Part shown: positions 44,766-56,760 of the stretch, one piece after another | How positions within the stretch are numbered: the first letter of the stretch is position 1 | Layout of the letters: each line of letters begins with the position of its first letter | Source of the DNA: Chionoecetes opilio | Lineage: Eukaryota > Arthropoda > Malacostraca > Decapoda > Majidae | Assembly: GCA_016584305.1 (NCBI GenBank) | Contig: JACEEZ010019764.1 | Span: 47,501-111,500 of the forward strand | Reading direction: 5' to 3' | Length of the DNA stretch: 64,000 bases | Program-made: the position numbers and the translations under genes | Notes under the pieces: model-generated | What the model saw: only the letters and a program-made list of their open reading frames with translations | Told to the model about the DNA's origin: nothing | Database searches by the model: none

Positions 44766-45169
44766 GAAACCGTATATACATGCAGATACAAAGCATAAAA
44801 CAACGCTGAAACAGGTAGATTATACAGTCATGATATAAACTACTGGTATCATCTCCAGTGGCACATAAAAATCTATAGTAATGCTAATTCGTAATATTTG
44901 GTGCCTGGCGACTTCACTGCAGGTGGCGACTTCACTGTTATCTACGGTAGTAACTACCATAGGTGAAGAAACACTGGGTGGCATTTCTGTAACGACACTA
45001 ACGGCGGTTTTAAACATATATATCTATTATCTAAATAAGTTAGAAAGGTCAGGTTAGTCTAAAGTTAAACCTTAATATTACTAATAACTATGTCAAAAAA
45101 GAATTGACTGTACCTGCAATACTTTTTTGAGTTATAACTTATATAAAATGTTTTTTGCGAATTTTGAGA

Positions 45170-45315
45170 ATTAGCCGACTAGAATTAGCGGATTAGCGTT
45201 AGCGGACCCGGGGAACATCGAAAATTAGCGGTTAGTGGGTTAGCGGAATGGCCAACAAAGTTGCGGATTAGCGTTTAGCGGACTAATGAAAAATTAGCGG
45301 GTGCCCAGCTTTTAG
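45170..45315. repeat. TTAGCGG-motif repeat
   Basis: Irregular repeats of 'ggattagcgttagcgga' and 'aaaattagcggttag', ending at 'gggtgcccagctttt'. Degenerate; possibly a transposon end region. Confidence 0.55.
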
Positions 45316-45679
45316 TAGTAGTAGTAGTAGTAGTAGTCTAAGGTAGTCTACTATTATTATGGTTAATAATGGCATCATTTTCATTATTGTTATTATTATT
45401 AGATCCAAATTATTATTATTTATTATATATAATTATTTCTAAGATGTGTGTGTGTGTGTGTGGTGTGTGTGTTGTGGTGTGGGGTGGTGTGAATGGGCTG
45501 TATTCATCTTCATCTAGTTGATTTTACAGGGGCCTTAGTTTAGTTACATTACTATCTATGGTAGTATGATGATAACAATGATAGCAATTGTAATAATGAA
45601 ATATTAGCATAGCAATAGCAAAGAAGTTGTAATAATTATCAATAAGATAATAAAAAATGAAAAAAACCTAATGATAATA

Positions 45680-45765
45680 TAATATATATATATATATATA
45701 TAATTATTATATATATATAATATATATATATATATAATTTTATAAAATTATAAATTTTTTATATT

Positions 45766-45831
<66 letters not shown>

Positions 45832-46070
45832 TGTGTGTGTTGTGTGTGTGTGTGTGTGTGTGTGTGGGGTGTGTGTGACTGCAGTGTGTGTCATCAGTCA
45901 GCAGAAAATATGTTTTGGTAGGGGTCTTGTAGAGGGCATGCGGGAAAAATATCACACGCGTACACAAACAAAAACGTGTTGGTGTTTTTTTGTTTTTGCA
46001 CAGATACCCACACACCATATATATATATATATATATAATATATATATAATAATTATATATATATACATAT
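45680..46070. repeat. AT, GA and GT microsatellite cluster
   Basis: AT repeats (45680-45735), GA (45772-45830), GT (45831-45868) and AT again (46015-46070), spaced by about 140 bp of unique sequence. Confidence 0.9.
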
Positions 46071-46139
46071 ACAAGCCGCAAAGCCCTCCTCCGGGCGGGC
46101 CTTTTTGGCTTGCTCCCGCGGTGGGCCCAAATATTGGAT

Positions 46140-46920
46140 ATATTGGTTGAGCTTTGGCCTATTTAACAATGATTGTAATTATGTAATATTAATATGTAAT
46201 AACAATAGTAATAATATGAAATAATAGCTGATAATGATAATAATATAAATTTTAATAATGATTATAATAATGATAACAAAAAATCCACAGCTATAATTTT
46301 ATTCATAAGAAATAAGGACAAATAATTGAAAATGGGAAAATATCATTAATGATAAAACTTATAAGGTTATTGACGAGAATGATAGCAAAAAGAATAGTAA
46401 AATTATAAATGATTATGATAATAACTACAATAATATAATACTTATATCATACAATAATGATAATGAGAATAATAATAAACACAATAATGATAATGATAAT
46501 AATAATTATAATAATAATGGTAATGATAATCGTATGCATAGTTGCCTACCTAATACGTAGATACTAGGCACCCAAAAGCTAATGATAATAGTATTCATAA
46601 TGAAATTTCAATTAACATAAATGGTAATAAAATTATCAAAAAAAAATATTATTATTTTGATAGCAAAAATGATAGTGAGAAAATACTAGCAATGAAATGA
46701 ATTCATTATTATAACAATATTTATAGTAAAATAAAAAATTTTTAATAATAATGATGATAAGATTCGCAATAATTAAAACACCGATGATAATATTAATTAG
46801 TAAAATAAGAGGATTTTCAATAATAATAAAAAATAATAACAATGTTTAGTACAATACTAGTTGTGATGCATTATAAAAATAGATTAAAAAAAATCAAAAA
46901 AAACAACGACATAAATAAAA
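46140..46920. other. AT-rich stretch with ATAATGATAATG-like composition
   Basis: Low-complexity ATA/AAT/GAT triplets throughout. No gene. Confidence 0.7.
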
Positions 46921-47219
46921 CCTTTGTATTCCTCTTGTTGTATGCCAAGCAGCGCTCGTGGGCCTCGTGTGAAAACACACACACCCCACACACACACACA
47001 CACCACACACACTGATTTGAGAGTTTTGCTTGATTTTTTTTTCAGAGGGCTGGCTGTCCCCCAAACTACTTGGGGGCGGTGCTGGCCTTTTTTGATAAGG
47101 CCCCCAAAGGAATTTTGGGTGAGAAATATGTCCCTGCCGCATTTTTTACCCAGGGTGAACTTCTTAGGCCTGCTTTTTTGCCGAGGGATCCTCCGTCATG
47201 AGGGGCGAGGGTCGTGCCC

Positions 47220-47870
47220 CTCACTGACATCAGTCCCGACTCTGCAAGAGTTTGAAAAAAACGGCTCGTATAGGGAAAAAATTTCTTTTTTGCTCGCGAC
47301 AGTGTTGGACCCTCGCTTAAAGTTGCTCCATTTTAAAGTAATTTTGATACCTTAATTTCATATCGTATTGTTGTGTACTTTCTTCGAATTATTTCATTTT
47401 TTTTTTTTTTTTTTTAGGGTGCCCTCAACACGGAAACATCCTGCAGGGGTTTCTCACGAGAGAAATTCGGAGGTGAGCAGTAGTAGCACCCCGCAGAAAA
47501 AACTACTCCCAAGGGATGTCTCGTCTCGGCCGTCCAAAGAGGGGCCTTTTTGGGACTTACACAACCGCATGTCGAGAGGGTTTCGAACACGAGGGAAATG
47601 CCAGAAACCTCAACAGAGTGCACCCGGAGCTAAAGCTCTACCTGATCTGCCCCAGGAAGCGTACAAAGTGCCCGCTCAAGTTCTGGCGGACCGGAAAAAA
47701 ACTTTCCCTACGCTGTCTGGGCTCGCTTAAATCCCGACAGTGAGGGGGTCTTCGGTCCCCTCAAACGCTTGGACCCGCCTGAATGCTATCGCCAGCATAA
47801 GAGAAATCTTTTGTCGCCGCACATTTTTGATATCTCATTTTCATGGCTCAATAGAGCGCGATGTGGGGTT
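47220..47870 (+). pseudogene. Decayed hAT transposase C-terminal region
   Basis: Three short frames in order read SFLLATVLDPRLKLLHF (hAT L-A-x-x-L-D-P-R-x-K signature), then after a T-run KLYLICPRKRTKCPLKFWR (the conserved P-L-x-W-W/F-W-type block), then PSNA and HKRNLLSPHIFD (end of the dimerisation domain, R-N-x-L-S-P). No continuous frame; several frame changes and T-runs. Confidence 0.7.
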
Positions 47871-47981
47871 TTGGGAAATTAAACAAAATTTTCTATTCTA
47901 TGCATGCTATTTACAGAAAAAACCCTTATAATCCGTACTTAAAAAAATCGGACTTTGATATAACTCGGCATGAAAAAGGGA

Positions 47982-48195
47982 AATTTTTTTTTTTTCCCTT
48001 TTAAAACCTATGCCTATAGCGCTGAGGCAGTGAGCTACGGGGGGGGGATGGGAGCCCTGGGCCACTCGAGGGCTGAAAATGGTTGGCTCTGGGGCCCCCA
48101 TGGTGAGGCGCAGGCAGGATCTTCTAGGACGCCTGTGTTTTTGAGGCTCATCCCACCCAGTGTCCTCCCTGCATGGCGTCGAAGGGTAAGTTAAT
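47982..48195 (-). mobile_element. tRNA-derived SINE, 3' part, second copy
   Basis: Same body and poly(A) end as 36919-37272 (landmarks 'cctatagcgctgaggcagtgag', 'ggcgcaggcaggat', 'gacgcctgtg', 'gaggctcat'). The tRNA head is missing. An inverted 70-bp piece follows at 48405-48475. Confidence 0.75.
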
Positions 48196-48632
48196 GGACA
48201 GGGCAAGTGTTGCAGAAAATTAAGTCTCGTGATGTAAAATTTTGTACAGGACACACGTAACAATACAGTACAAGTTTTATTTAAGTGATTAACATTTTAT
48301 AATCACAACTCTTACTGTATTGTATCAGGCTGTACCTGTACAATTAAATTTTTAATCACTTGAGCATTTTAAATTACTGCAACACTATCCCCGCCCTTAA
48401 TTACCTTCGACTGCCAGTGCGGGGAGGCACAGTGGGGGGGCATGAGCCTCAAATACAGGCGTCACTAGAAGAACCCCTTAATCACTTAAAAAAATGATAC
48501 TTGGGTTAAAATCGCGAGTGCCCCTAACGTCTTCTACATGTTACAACAAGGCCCCCCTCCCCTTGGGATTACGTGCCTGCTCTACCCTTTTCTTGGAAAT
48601 TGTATTTTTGTTTTTTTACAGTAGTACCGGGT

Positions 48633-48778
48633 TTTTTTTTTTTTTTTTTTTTTTTATTTTTATACCCAATCAAGGACATTGAAAAATCCCCTTTGAAAAA
48701 CTGGGCAATCGCCAGGCCCCTTCGTCCCAGTTTAAGGTTTTATTTTTTATTTAATTTTTTTTTTTTTTTTTTTTATGT

Positions 48779-48815
<37 letters not shown>
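48633..48815. repeat. Poly-T tracts
   Basis: Three long T-runs (about 48633-48655, 48756-48774, 48781-48814) within repeat-derived DNA. Confidence 0.9.
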
Positions 48816-48818
<3 letters not shown>

Positions 48819-48904
48819 CTATACAGGGGAGGGCTTTGCATAAGCGCCATATTAAATCCCCCAAAGGGTCGAGCCCCATCGTGCCGGTTATAAGGTTTTT
48901 ACTG

Positions 48905-49515
48905 TCCCTTTTAACTGAAATTTAATACTAAATACTGGGAAAAAATGTATGAAAATACTAAATCATTTCGAATGTTTTTAAATACTAAATACTTAAATTG
49001 TATTCAAATACATTTTAGATACAAAAATTTTTTATGCCAAAATTAATAAATTTTTCGAAAGTTTTCACTTTTTAAAATTTAAAATTAGTAGTACAAAATA
49101 AGAATCTAAATTTTAAAAAACTCTTTTATCATCTCACCTGGTATTTAATTTTAACCCCTGATACCTCTAAAAAATGTCTGAATTTTTTTTTTTCCCCTTA
49201 GGATTTCCTTGTTTTTTGCTTTTTCCTTAGATTTTCCTTGTCGGGGCCCTAAATTTCCTTAAAAAAGAAATTTCCTAAAAGTTGAGACACTGGTTCACTG
49301 AACATAGGATTACCCTAGATAGTTGGGGGGGTTTTATGGCCAAAATTAACTTAAAAAAATAAAAAAATGAATAAAAGTATTTACATTTTTATATGTATAT
49401 ACAAAGTTTTAAAAACTCATTAAGTATTTAATTTCTTTATTTAATACTGAAGATAATTTTTATAAATAGATTTTTTAATACAAAATGTTCAAATACACCC
49501 CGGGTTGGCTATTAT
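48905..49515 (-). repeat. Dispersed AAATAC-rich repeat, copy 1 (partner 59764-60160)
   Basis: Contains 'aatactaaatac' strings, 'ttaaggaaatt'-like blocks (inverted) and 'ggttttatggccaaaatta', all also present, inverted, at 59764-60160. Confidence 0.65.
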
Positions 49516-49632
49516 CTCGATACTGTTTCCGAAAATCATAACTATGTCCAAAAAAAATTTTTAAAAACAAATTTTTTTTGAATAAAATTTTTTGTTATTT
49601 TTCCTTTTTTGAGGTTACATTAACTACTAACG

Positions 49633-50120
49633 TGCTTGTGGGCCCTCGGACCCCCGTATTTATGTTTGTAGTAGTAGTAATTTTAAAAAACATGTGATTC
49701 AAACTCTAACGTTTTTTTTGCTGTCGTTTTGGGCACTGGGCAAGGTGCCTCGGGGGGGACCCCCGTTCCGTGTGATTTTTAAACCCTTTATGTTTTCCCT
49801 GGGATTCCCAAACCCCTTTTTGTTCCGTGTGATTCCAACCCTTTGTGTTTTCCCTGTGTTCCAACCCTTTTTTCCGTGTGATTCCAACCCTTTGTGTTAT
49901 GTGTGATTTTCCAAAACACTCACCACGCCACAAACGTCCCTGAGTCTACTGATTTTTGGAAGCGCAAGACTTTTTCACAGATTTTTCCCGGAATCTAATA
50001 TCCCAAAGTGTTTTTAGCCCAAAATTCCCCCCCTTTAAAGACTCAATCGACGGCACCAAACCGCTTCCACCACATTTATCTCGATTTTTTTAACCCACTC
50101 TCATAAAATTGATATAAACT
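49633..50120 (+). repeat. Dispersed repeat, copy 2 (partner 4556-5005)
   Basis: Same order of motifs as 4556-5005 but with many extra T's and G's in homopolymers and an expanded CCGTGTGATTCCAACCC block. Confidence 0.72.
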
Positions 50121-50219
50121 GAATTTTAGTGTCACGAAGAGATACACAGTAGTTTATATTATCATGACTATAATTTCCCTGTTTTAGCGTTTTTTTAAAT
50201 TTTCTTTGTATCTTCAATT

Positions 50220-50510
50220 ATTACGGTTTTAAAAATTTTCCCAAAGCGTTTTTTTTTTTTTTGGGGGACGACGACAGCGGTACACACACGTAAATAAAAC
50301 TAGATGGCGACTTTATTGTTGTACCCTTTGTAGATATTTTTTTTCATTTGTTTTATTTATAAACCCACTATGACAATGAAGACACAAAATGACACGACAC
50401 CCAGATAGCCCCTTCTAACTTCCTGAAAACCCCGGATGTAAAATTAACTTTAACGCCCCACACCTCTGTACACAGAAAAAAAAAATTGTCCTGACACTTA
50501 ACTGTAATGA
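50220..50510 (-). repeat. Dispersed repeat, inverted partner of 44475-44765
   Basis: Inverted, more corrupted copy with 'aaactagatggcgac', 'tttgtagatattt' and 'ccactatgacaatgaagacac'. Extra T-runs and missing bases relative to the partner. Confidence 0.7.
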
Positions 50511-50519
50511 TGTTTTTTT

Positions 50520-51370
50520 TCCTTGAATTTACCTTTAAGCGCTTCGCCTCAAGGGGCGTTGCTCCCTCTTTTTAAATTTCCTTGAAGCGCTTCTGCCTCA
50601 AGGGAGGTTGCTCCCCCCGTTGGATTTTAGGCAAGGCCACGGGGGTGCTCCCCCTTCCCCCTTTTCCCTGGGACTCCAGCTGGACGGTTTAGAGTTGCTT
50701 TGTGTTGGCCGGGGTGCTGTATGGTGGCACCCCCGGGTTTACTGGGGGAAACCCGGGTAGGAATTTTTCCAGTTCCCCTTTAATTTTTCTGTCTTTCTCC
50801 CGTATGTTTCTTAATTCTTCGGGAGTTTATTAACATCCTTGCTCCTTTTCTTGATAGCTATTGTTTGGGGGGAGCTATTCTTGTTGGGCATTTTTTTTTG
50901 GGAGGTGGTTTATGACACATTTTTTTTTCCATTCTTTGGGCTTCAGTATTTTCCTGTGCTTTATAGGTCCTTCCTTTGGGCCCTTTTAGCCTATAGCACT
51001 AGCAGACAGCACTAGCAGACACCCTCTCGAGGGGTAGTCTGTGAGAACTGCTGGTTACAGCGGAGATCCATCCAGCTCGTCGATACGCAAAAATTCAAAA
51101 TGTTTAATTGGTCTCCCCTTTACAACTTTTTTTTGGCCCACGTCACAGAAAAACGGTGTTAGGGGGAAACTGCTGTCCTGTGTTAAAACCCCGGGGTTCA
51201 TGTAAATTACAGCGGGGGGCTCGGGAAATTATATGGGTTCTCACCCACCATAGGGTGTAAGGGCTAATGCCACGGAGATGAGCACCGCAATGCCCGCGCA
51301 GCTAAACTTATGCTCCCCATCTTTACCTTACCTTTTTCGTGCTATACGTCAGGGGTTATAACTGTAATAA
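50520..51370. other. Decayed repeat DNA with SINE 3' tail
   Basis: A 'ttgaagcgcttcgcctcaaggg' segment is repeated (50530 and 50580). From 51140 to 51335 the 3' half of the SINE at 15832-16166 is recognisable (GCTAATGCCACGGAGATGAG). No gene. Confidence 0.5.
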
Positions 51371-51474
51371 AAGAAATGGGCCCACGCTTAGGAAAAAATT
51401 TATTTAAGGGGGGGGGGGGGATGCTGTAGGGGGGGAAATTGTCTTGGGAAGACATGTAAAAAAACACCAAAAAA

Positions 51475-51620
51475 AACAAATACCGATACCGGGAATCCGG
51501 ATTTAGGTCCGGTATCGGATACCCGGGATCTTAAAATTTTTTTTACCGGTATTTTCCGGGGATCGGTATTGTTCCCCCCCAAAAAAGGTACGGGAATACC
51601 GGTATTTCTTATCCCGACTA
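51475..51620. repeat. ACCGGTAT-rich repeat, copy 2
   Basis: Degenerate 'ggtatcgg' and 'taccggtatt' strings related to 43494-43720 and 54775-54850. Confidence 0.6.
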
Positions 51621-52019
51621 CTACCTGGCCTAATGGGCGGTCGTCTTATCTTATCTCCAACAAAATGTCCTTCACTACTTTTTACATTATTAATACTTAA
51701 GGTATATGTTTAAAATTTTTTATCTATTAAAAAAATGGTAATGTATTTTTGGAGCTAGCTTGGTGAATTTAAATATATTACTCATTTGGTTTGTTGACAT
51801 AGTATGTTAATTTTTTTGTTATCTATTAAAAAAAGGGTAATGTTTTTTTCTGGTTTTTTTAAAATATGTTCTTTTGGGTTTTTTTTCTGGAATTTCGGAG
51901 TATTTTGAATGAAAATAAGTAAAAGGAAATTGAAAGAACCGTTTTGTTTCATTTGGGGAGTTTTCTGGAAACTCACGCTCAGCTTGTTTCTCGCTCTCTC
52001 ACATTGGAAGGGGGGGGCA

Positions 52020-54160
52020 GTCCCCCAGCATTATGTATGGCCGGGAAAAAATGGGGTGGTCTAGGAAGGAGTTGGACAGATTTGGGAAAACACAGAACAA
52101 AACAGGGAGAATACATTTGGAGCCAAAAGGTATGTGGCAGTGGAAGCGATTAGGAGACATGGGATGGACACGTTCAGAGATTATAAAATTTGCAATTAGG
52201 TTGAAAATTGGGCTTGGGGTAAGGGGTTTGGGGAGGAAAAATTGGCAGTTTTTCTATATCTGACGAATAGTTGTCAGGTGGGACAGTGGAGAACTTCAGG
52301 AGAGTTACATATAGTGCACAGTAGGGGAGGGGTTTTTGGTATGAAATTTAACAGTGAGAAAAGTCGGGTCCTGGTTTATAAAAGGAGGGCAGCAGATGAG
52401 GGTGGATTTGGGAAATGAGAGCCCGAGGATAGGGCGCACCGGTCATAAAAATACCAGGTATCACGGTGTGGGAAGGGGCAATGGGACGAAACGGATAAAT
52501 AGGAAAAAGAAAATCAGTGGGGGGAAAGGTTTGGGTATGTAGAAAGATGTGGCAAACGGTTAGGTGAAAGGGGTTGGGGAAAGGCATGGCGCCCGACCCT
52601 CATGTATGGGGGAAGTGTATGAGGTGGACGGTAGGAGGCTAGACAAATTAGAGGTAGTCAGAAAAAGGGTAGGAACTTGCACTAAACAAACAGGTTTGTA
52701 GCAGGGGGCATCAGGGGAGAGGCGGGTGGGTACCTTTGCGGAGGAATGGAAAGTCAGGCTTTTTTACAAAATAGGCTTAGAAAAAGGGTGAAAAAAGGTG
52801 GGCTCGAAAAAGTTTATGAGTGGATAGGGCGAGTAGTAAAAAGGGATAGATCAAGCAAAGGTGGGAGAGGGGAAAAATGGGTTTTCAGGGGTTTTTACAA
52901 TAGGAACCCGTTAGTGAGGGGGAGTTAAAGCGAAAGGTGAAAACCAAGTTCAGAGGCAGGCGGGAGATGTGGAGAAGGAAAGGAGGGTAAGGGGTTCTTG
53001 ACTTTGGGACAAGGGGAAAACCACACCAAAGGTGAGGTCTTTTTTTGATGGTACTTGGGGAGTAGTTTAAAATTTTTAAAACAAGGACTAAATCTTGGGG
53101 GTCAATAGTAAACATAAGATGGGCAAAAGAAAGGGAAGCAAAATTCAAAAGTGATGGGTAGACTAAAGAAATGTGATCACCTGGTATTAATGTGCCAAAG
53201 GGATGAGAGGAAGAGAGCGGCTTTAGCAATAGTGGGCCCGGGGGGTAGGCGGGGATCAGTGGGTGGTGGCAGAGGGGGAACATAGATGGGATAATGGAAA
53301 TTTCTTTTAGGTTTGAGTAGGGTCGGATACAAATAGAAGAATCATCGAAGGGGTTAAAGTATTTTTAGAAAAGGCTTGGGAAAAAAGAGCAGAGAGTTAG
53401 GGCCTCATACAAGCCCTGAGGGAGCCAGCCGGAAATTAGGCTTTGAACCGGGTGAAAACCGCGGTTTAGCTCCTCACCTGGAAAGAAGAAGAAGAAGAGA
53501 GAGGATAGCAAAGGCAGGACTGAGGTACAGAGCTAGACTGCAACGAATGGATGACAGCAAATGGGCAAGCAAGGTTTGAGACTGGAATATGTATGGGAAG
53601 TGGATGAAAGACTCAGTAAAAGTGGAAAGATGGACAGGTGAACTGGGAATGTTTGTGACAGGAGTGATGAGACATGGCTGTATGCAAAAAGGAAATAAAT
53701 AGGAGAGTGGAAAAAAAAGGGAAAGAAGAATGGCTGAGGGGAATGAGTGAGAAATCAACACTGGAATGGTACAGGAGAAAGGACCAGCCACGGTATGAAA
53801 GGTTCTATGATGGTGGCTATGGAGGGGACCTACTCTTCAGAGCCAGGACAAAGTCGCTGGAGGTAAATAGTCGTATGTACAGATGGAAGAATGATGGCAG
53901 CAAGGTGTGTGTGATGTGTGTGACAGGAGTAGATGAAACTGGGAGCGTGGAGCACTTGATGCTGGAATGTGAACGGAATGAGTATGCTAGAACAAAGATG
54001 TTGGAGGTAGTGGTAAGAGAGGTCGGAGTGGAAGAATGGTGAGAGATGAGAGACAGGAGAGTGGAGATGGAGTACCTGCTGGCGTTGTGTGCTGAGTGGA
54101 GGAGTGACAGTCGTGTAATTGAGAGTGTAAAAGAATTCTTGGAGAGCACGTAGGAGAGGG
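52020..54160 (+). pseudogene. Decayed LINE (RT C-terminal half and zinc knuckle)
   Basis: Many short frames read one protein in order: NSEKSRVLVYKR near 52350 (post-catalytic RT segment), EVDGRRLDKLEVV near 52625, LRKRVKKGG and KVYEWIGRVVK near 52770-52840, and a final open stretch 53674-54042 with RMYRWKNDGS, CVMCVTGVDE and EHLMLEC, the C-x2-C-x(n)-H-x4-C knuckle at the end of Jockey/R1-type ORF2. The last ~600 bp are better preserved than the rest. The 3'UTR may run to about 54360 ('atcaagatcaagatcatg'). No catalytic RT core is readable. Confidence 0.75.
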
Positions 54161-54774
54161 AATGAGAGGCAGGGGGCCCCTCAGTGATGGGGGACCCCGT
54201 GTGGGTGTGGTGCTGGGAGGGGGGGGTGAAACAGCTGGCTGTGCTCCCCCCCACCCCCCCCCCCTTTTTGCTTCTCTCCCAACAGATTACGCGTGTGGGA
54301 GAACGCCGGACCCAAGGCTTCACCGACAGCATCTGCTGGTGACTCCCAAATCAAGATCAAGATCATGCCGCGCTTTTGATCCGATCAGGCAGATCAGGCG
54401 GAATGTTATGGTGAGGTGTTATTATTGTGTTAATTGGTTTACTAGTGTTATCCAGGGTGTTGTCAGGCTGGCAGTGTGGTGTAGGAGTGTGTTAGGAGCC
54501 GTGGCGTTAGTGGTAGCGCTGGTAGAGATGGTGTGAGGATGTCGGGTATTGAGTGCTTGGCGTGGGTAGTTCACGCTGTGAGTGAACATCAACGTTCTAA
54601 GGTGAGGTAGTTTGAGTTAGTTTTGAGGAAGTTAGAGGGGATAAGGGTATAGTAGCTAGATAGGCATTGTTGGGTAGGAGCAACAGGTGCACAGGCGAAT
54701 AGCTTGAAGTAGTTAGAGAGGATAAGTGTATCGTGAGAAGGTGTTAGGTCGTCGGGATGGTGAACCCGTACGTC

Positions 54775-54850
54775 CTCACACCGGTATCAGTTAAGATACC
54801 GGTATACCGATACCGTGCCAAAATACCGGTATTACCGTTATCGGTATTTG
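54775..54850. repeat. ACCGGTAT-rich repeat, copy 3
   Basis: Strings such as GATACCGGTATACCGATACC and 'aaaataccggtattacc'. Confidence 0.65.
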
Positions 54851-54894
54851 CTTTTTTCGTGTTTTTTTTTACTTGTCCATTCTCAGACAATTAT

Positions 54895-55028
54895 TAATCT
54901 CTACAGCATCGACCCCCCTTAAATAAAGTTTCCTATAGCGTCGGCCATTTCTTTTTTTTACAATTCTTAACCCCTACCGTACAGCATAGGCTAGACCCCC
55001 CTAAAATAAAGTTTCCTATGGCGTCGGC
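54895..55028. repeat. ~75-bp tandem repeat interrupted by the 55-59.5 kb transposon
   Basis: Two units with 'gacccccctaaaataaagttt', GCGTCGGCCA and 'acccctaccgtacagcata'. A third unit resumes at 59523-59610, so the transposon sits inside the array. Confidence 0.8.
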
Positions 55029-55476
55029 CAGTGGCGTATTTAAGGGGGGACCGAGTAGGCCATGGCCTAGGCCCCGCTCCCGCAAGGGCCCCGCACCACA
55101 GAGGAAAAAATAAGTTTTCAATGAAAATCTGAATGCTGGACATTTCTTATTTGCTCGAACACTGTTACATTGCATGTACCATAATATGCCACAAATTAGT
55201 ACCAATAGTACAGCTGATAATCTCTCATATCATAAGAATTGTGCAAATTATGACTAAAGCATGAAATGTTTACCAGTGTTAGTACATGCCATAAGCTTCA
55301 TTTTCAGATCGGGAGGTAAGGCAGATTTGACCTCTGACGACCGTGAGAGGTCAATGACCTCAAAGTATCAAAATATTGATGTTTGGCGTCATTGGTTAAT
55401 GGTAAACATGTTTATGATGTACAAACCATGCATTTGCGTTCCAATAAAAGTGTCTACATATTCCACACAGCGTTGC

Positions 55477-56574
55477 TAATGGGGAGTTTTCTAATAAGCT
55501 CACGCTCAAGCCTGTTTCTCGCGCTCTCATATCCTCTGCCCTTTGAGCGTGAATGATCTATCATTTACCGTAAATTTCCTATACTTTTTCGGGACATATC
55601 AGAATTACCCTTCAATACAACAACTGAAACAGTTCTTAATAAAAAATGTAGTTTATCATTTTGTTTTTCAGCACTTGAAGAAAATATTGGCAAAACATAG
55701 AATACTTGAAAACTCAATTTCTTAAAATCGTAATTTCATGGAAACACTGCACGTTCAAGCTGAATGAAGCTTCAGGAAGTATGTACTTGTATGTAAGCTT
55801 TCACTGAGTACCTGTTTTGGGTGTATATGTCTCTCTTACGACGAACATTTAACCAAGAAGTAATTTAAGTAATTGGCACCTCAACGAACAGTCCTCTATC
55901 GAAGACAATACATGGGTCTTGTTTACTTGTTGTCTTGAAAAAGAGCGGGCTGCAGGAACGCATGCATCCGCCGTTATCTGCCTCACCTGTGCCTTCTGAG
56001 GAGACAGGTCAACTACCACGCCTGTAATAGCATCATAGGACATCACCAGGGCTCATAGTGTTCCCCAAGGGATCCTCGCAGCCCTAAAACAAGAACAAAA
56101 CAAGACTTCCCCCCAGCCGTGGATAAGAAGAAGTGACTGATATCAGATCCCGACATCGGGATGGTTTCTTCGGAGATGCTGAACGCCACACTATTTCTTG
56201 GTTAAATGTTCGTCGCAAAAGAGACAGACACATCCAAAACAGGTACTCGGCGAAAGCTTACATACAAGTACATACTTCCTGAAGCTTCATTCAGCTTGAA
56301 CGTGCAGTGTTTCCATGAAATGACGATTTTAAGAAATTGAGTTTTCAAGTATTCTATGTTTTGCCAATATTTTCTTCAAGTGCTGAAAAACAAAATGATA
56401 AACTACATTTTTTATTAAGAACTGTTTCAGTTGTTGTATTGAAGGGTAATTCTGATATGTCCCGAAAAAGTACAAGGAGTTTACGGTAAATGATAGATCA
56501 TTCACGCTCAAAGGGCAGTGGATGTGAGATGCGCGAGAGACATCTGGCGGCTTAGCTTTGAAAACTCCCCATTA
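55477..56574. mobile_element. Nested foldback element with ~390-bp arms
   Basis: Ends TAATGGGGAGTTTTC and GAAAACTCCCCATTA. Arms 55480-55860 and 56200-56574 pair almost completely; the loop (55860-56200) contains 'ctgatatcagatcccgacatcgg'. The two arms give the same spurious 60-codon frame on opposite strands. Inserted between the left end of the host transposon and its gene. Confidence 0.9.
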
Positions 56575-56760
56575 TTTACAGGTGTCTAGCTTTGACCTCT
56601 GAGGACAGTGAGAGGTCAATTACCTCAACATATCAAATATTGATGCCAATGAATAAACTGTGGTGGCTGGTACTAACACAATTGTTGTACTTGTGTGTTG
56701 CAGGATTCCCTGCCTGATGATCGAAGCCAAGATACAAGCATCCCAGACCTGATCGTCACT

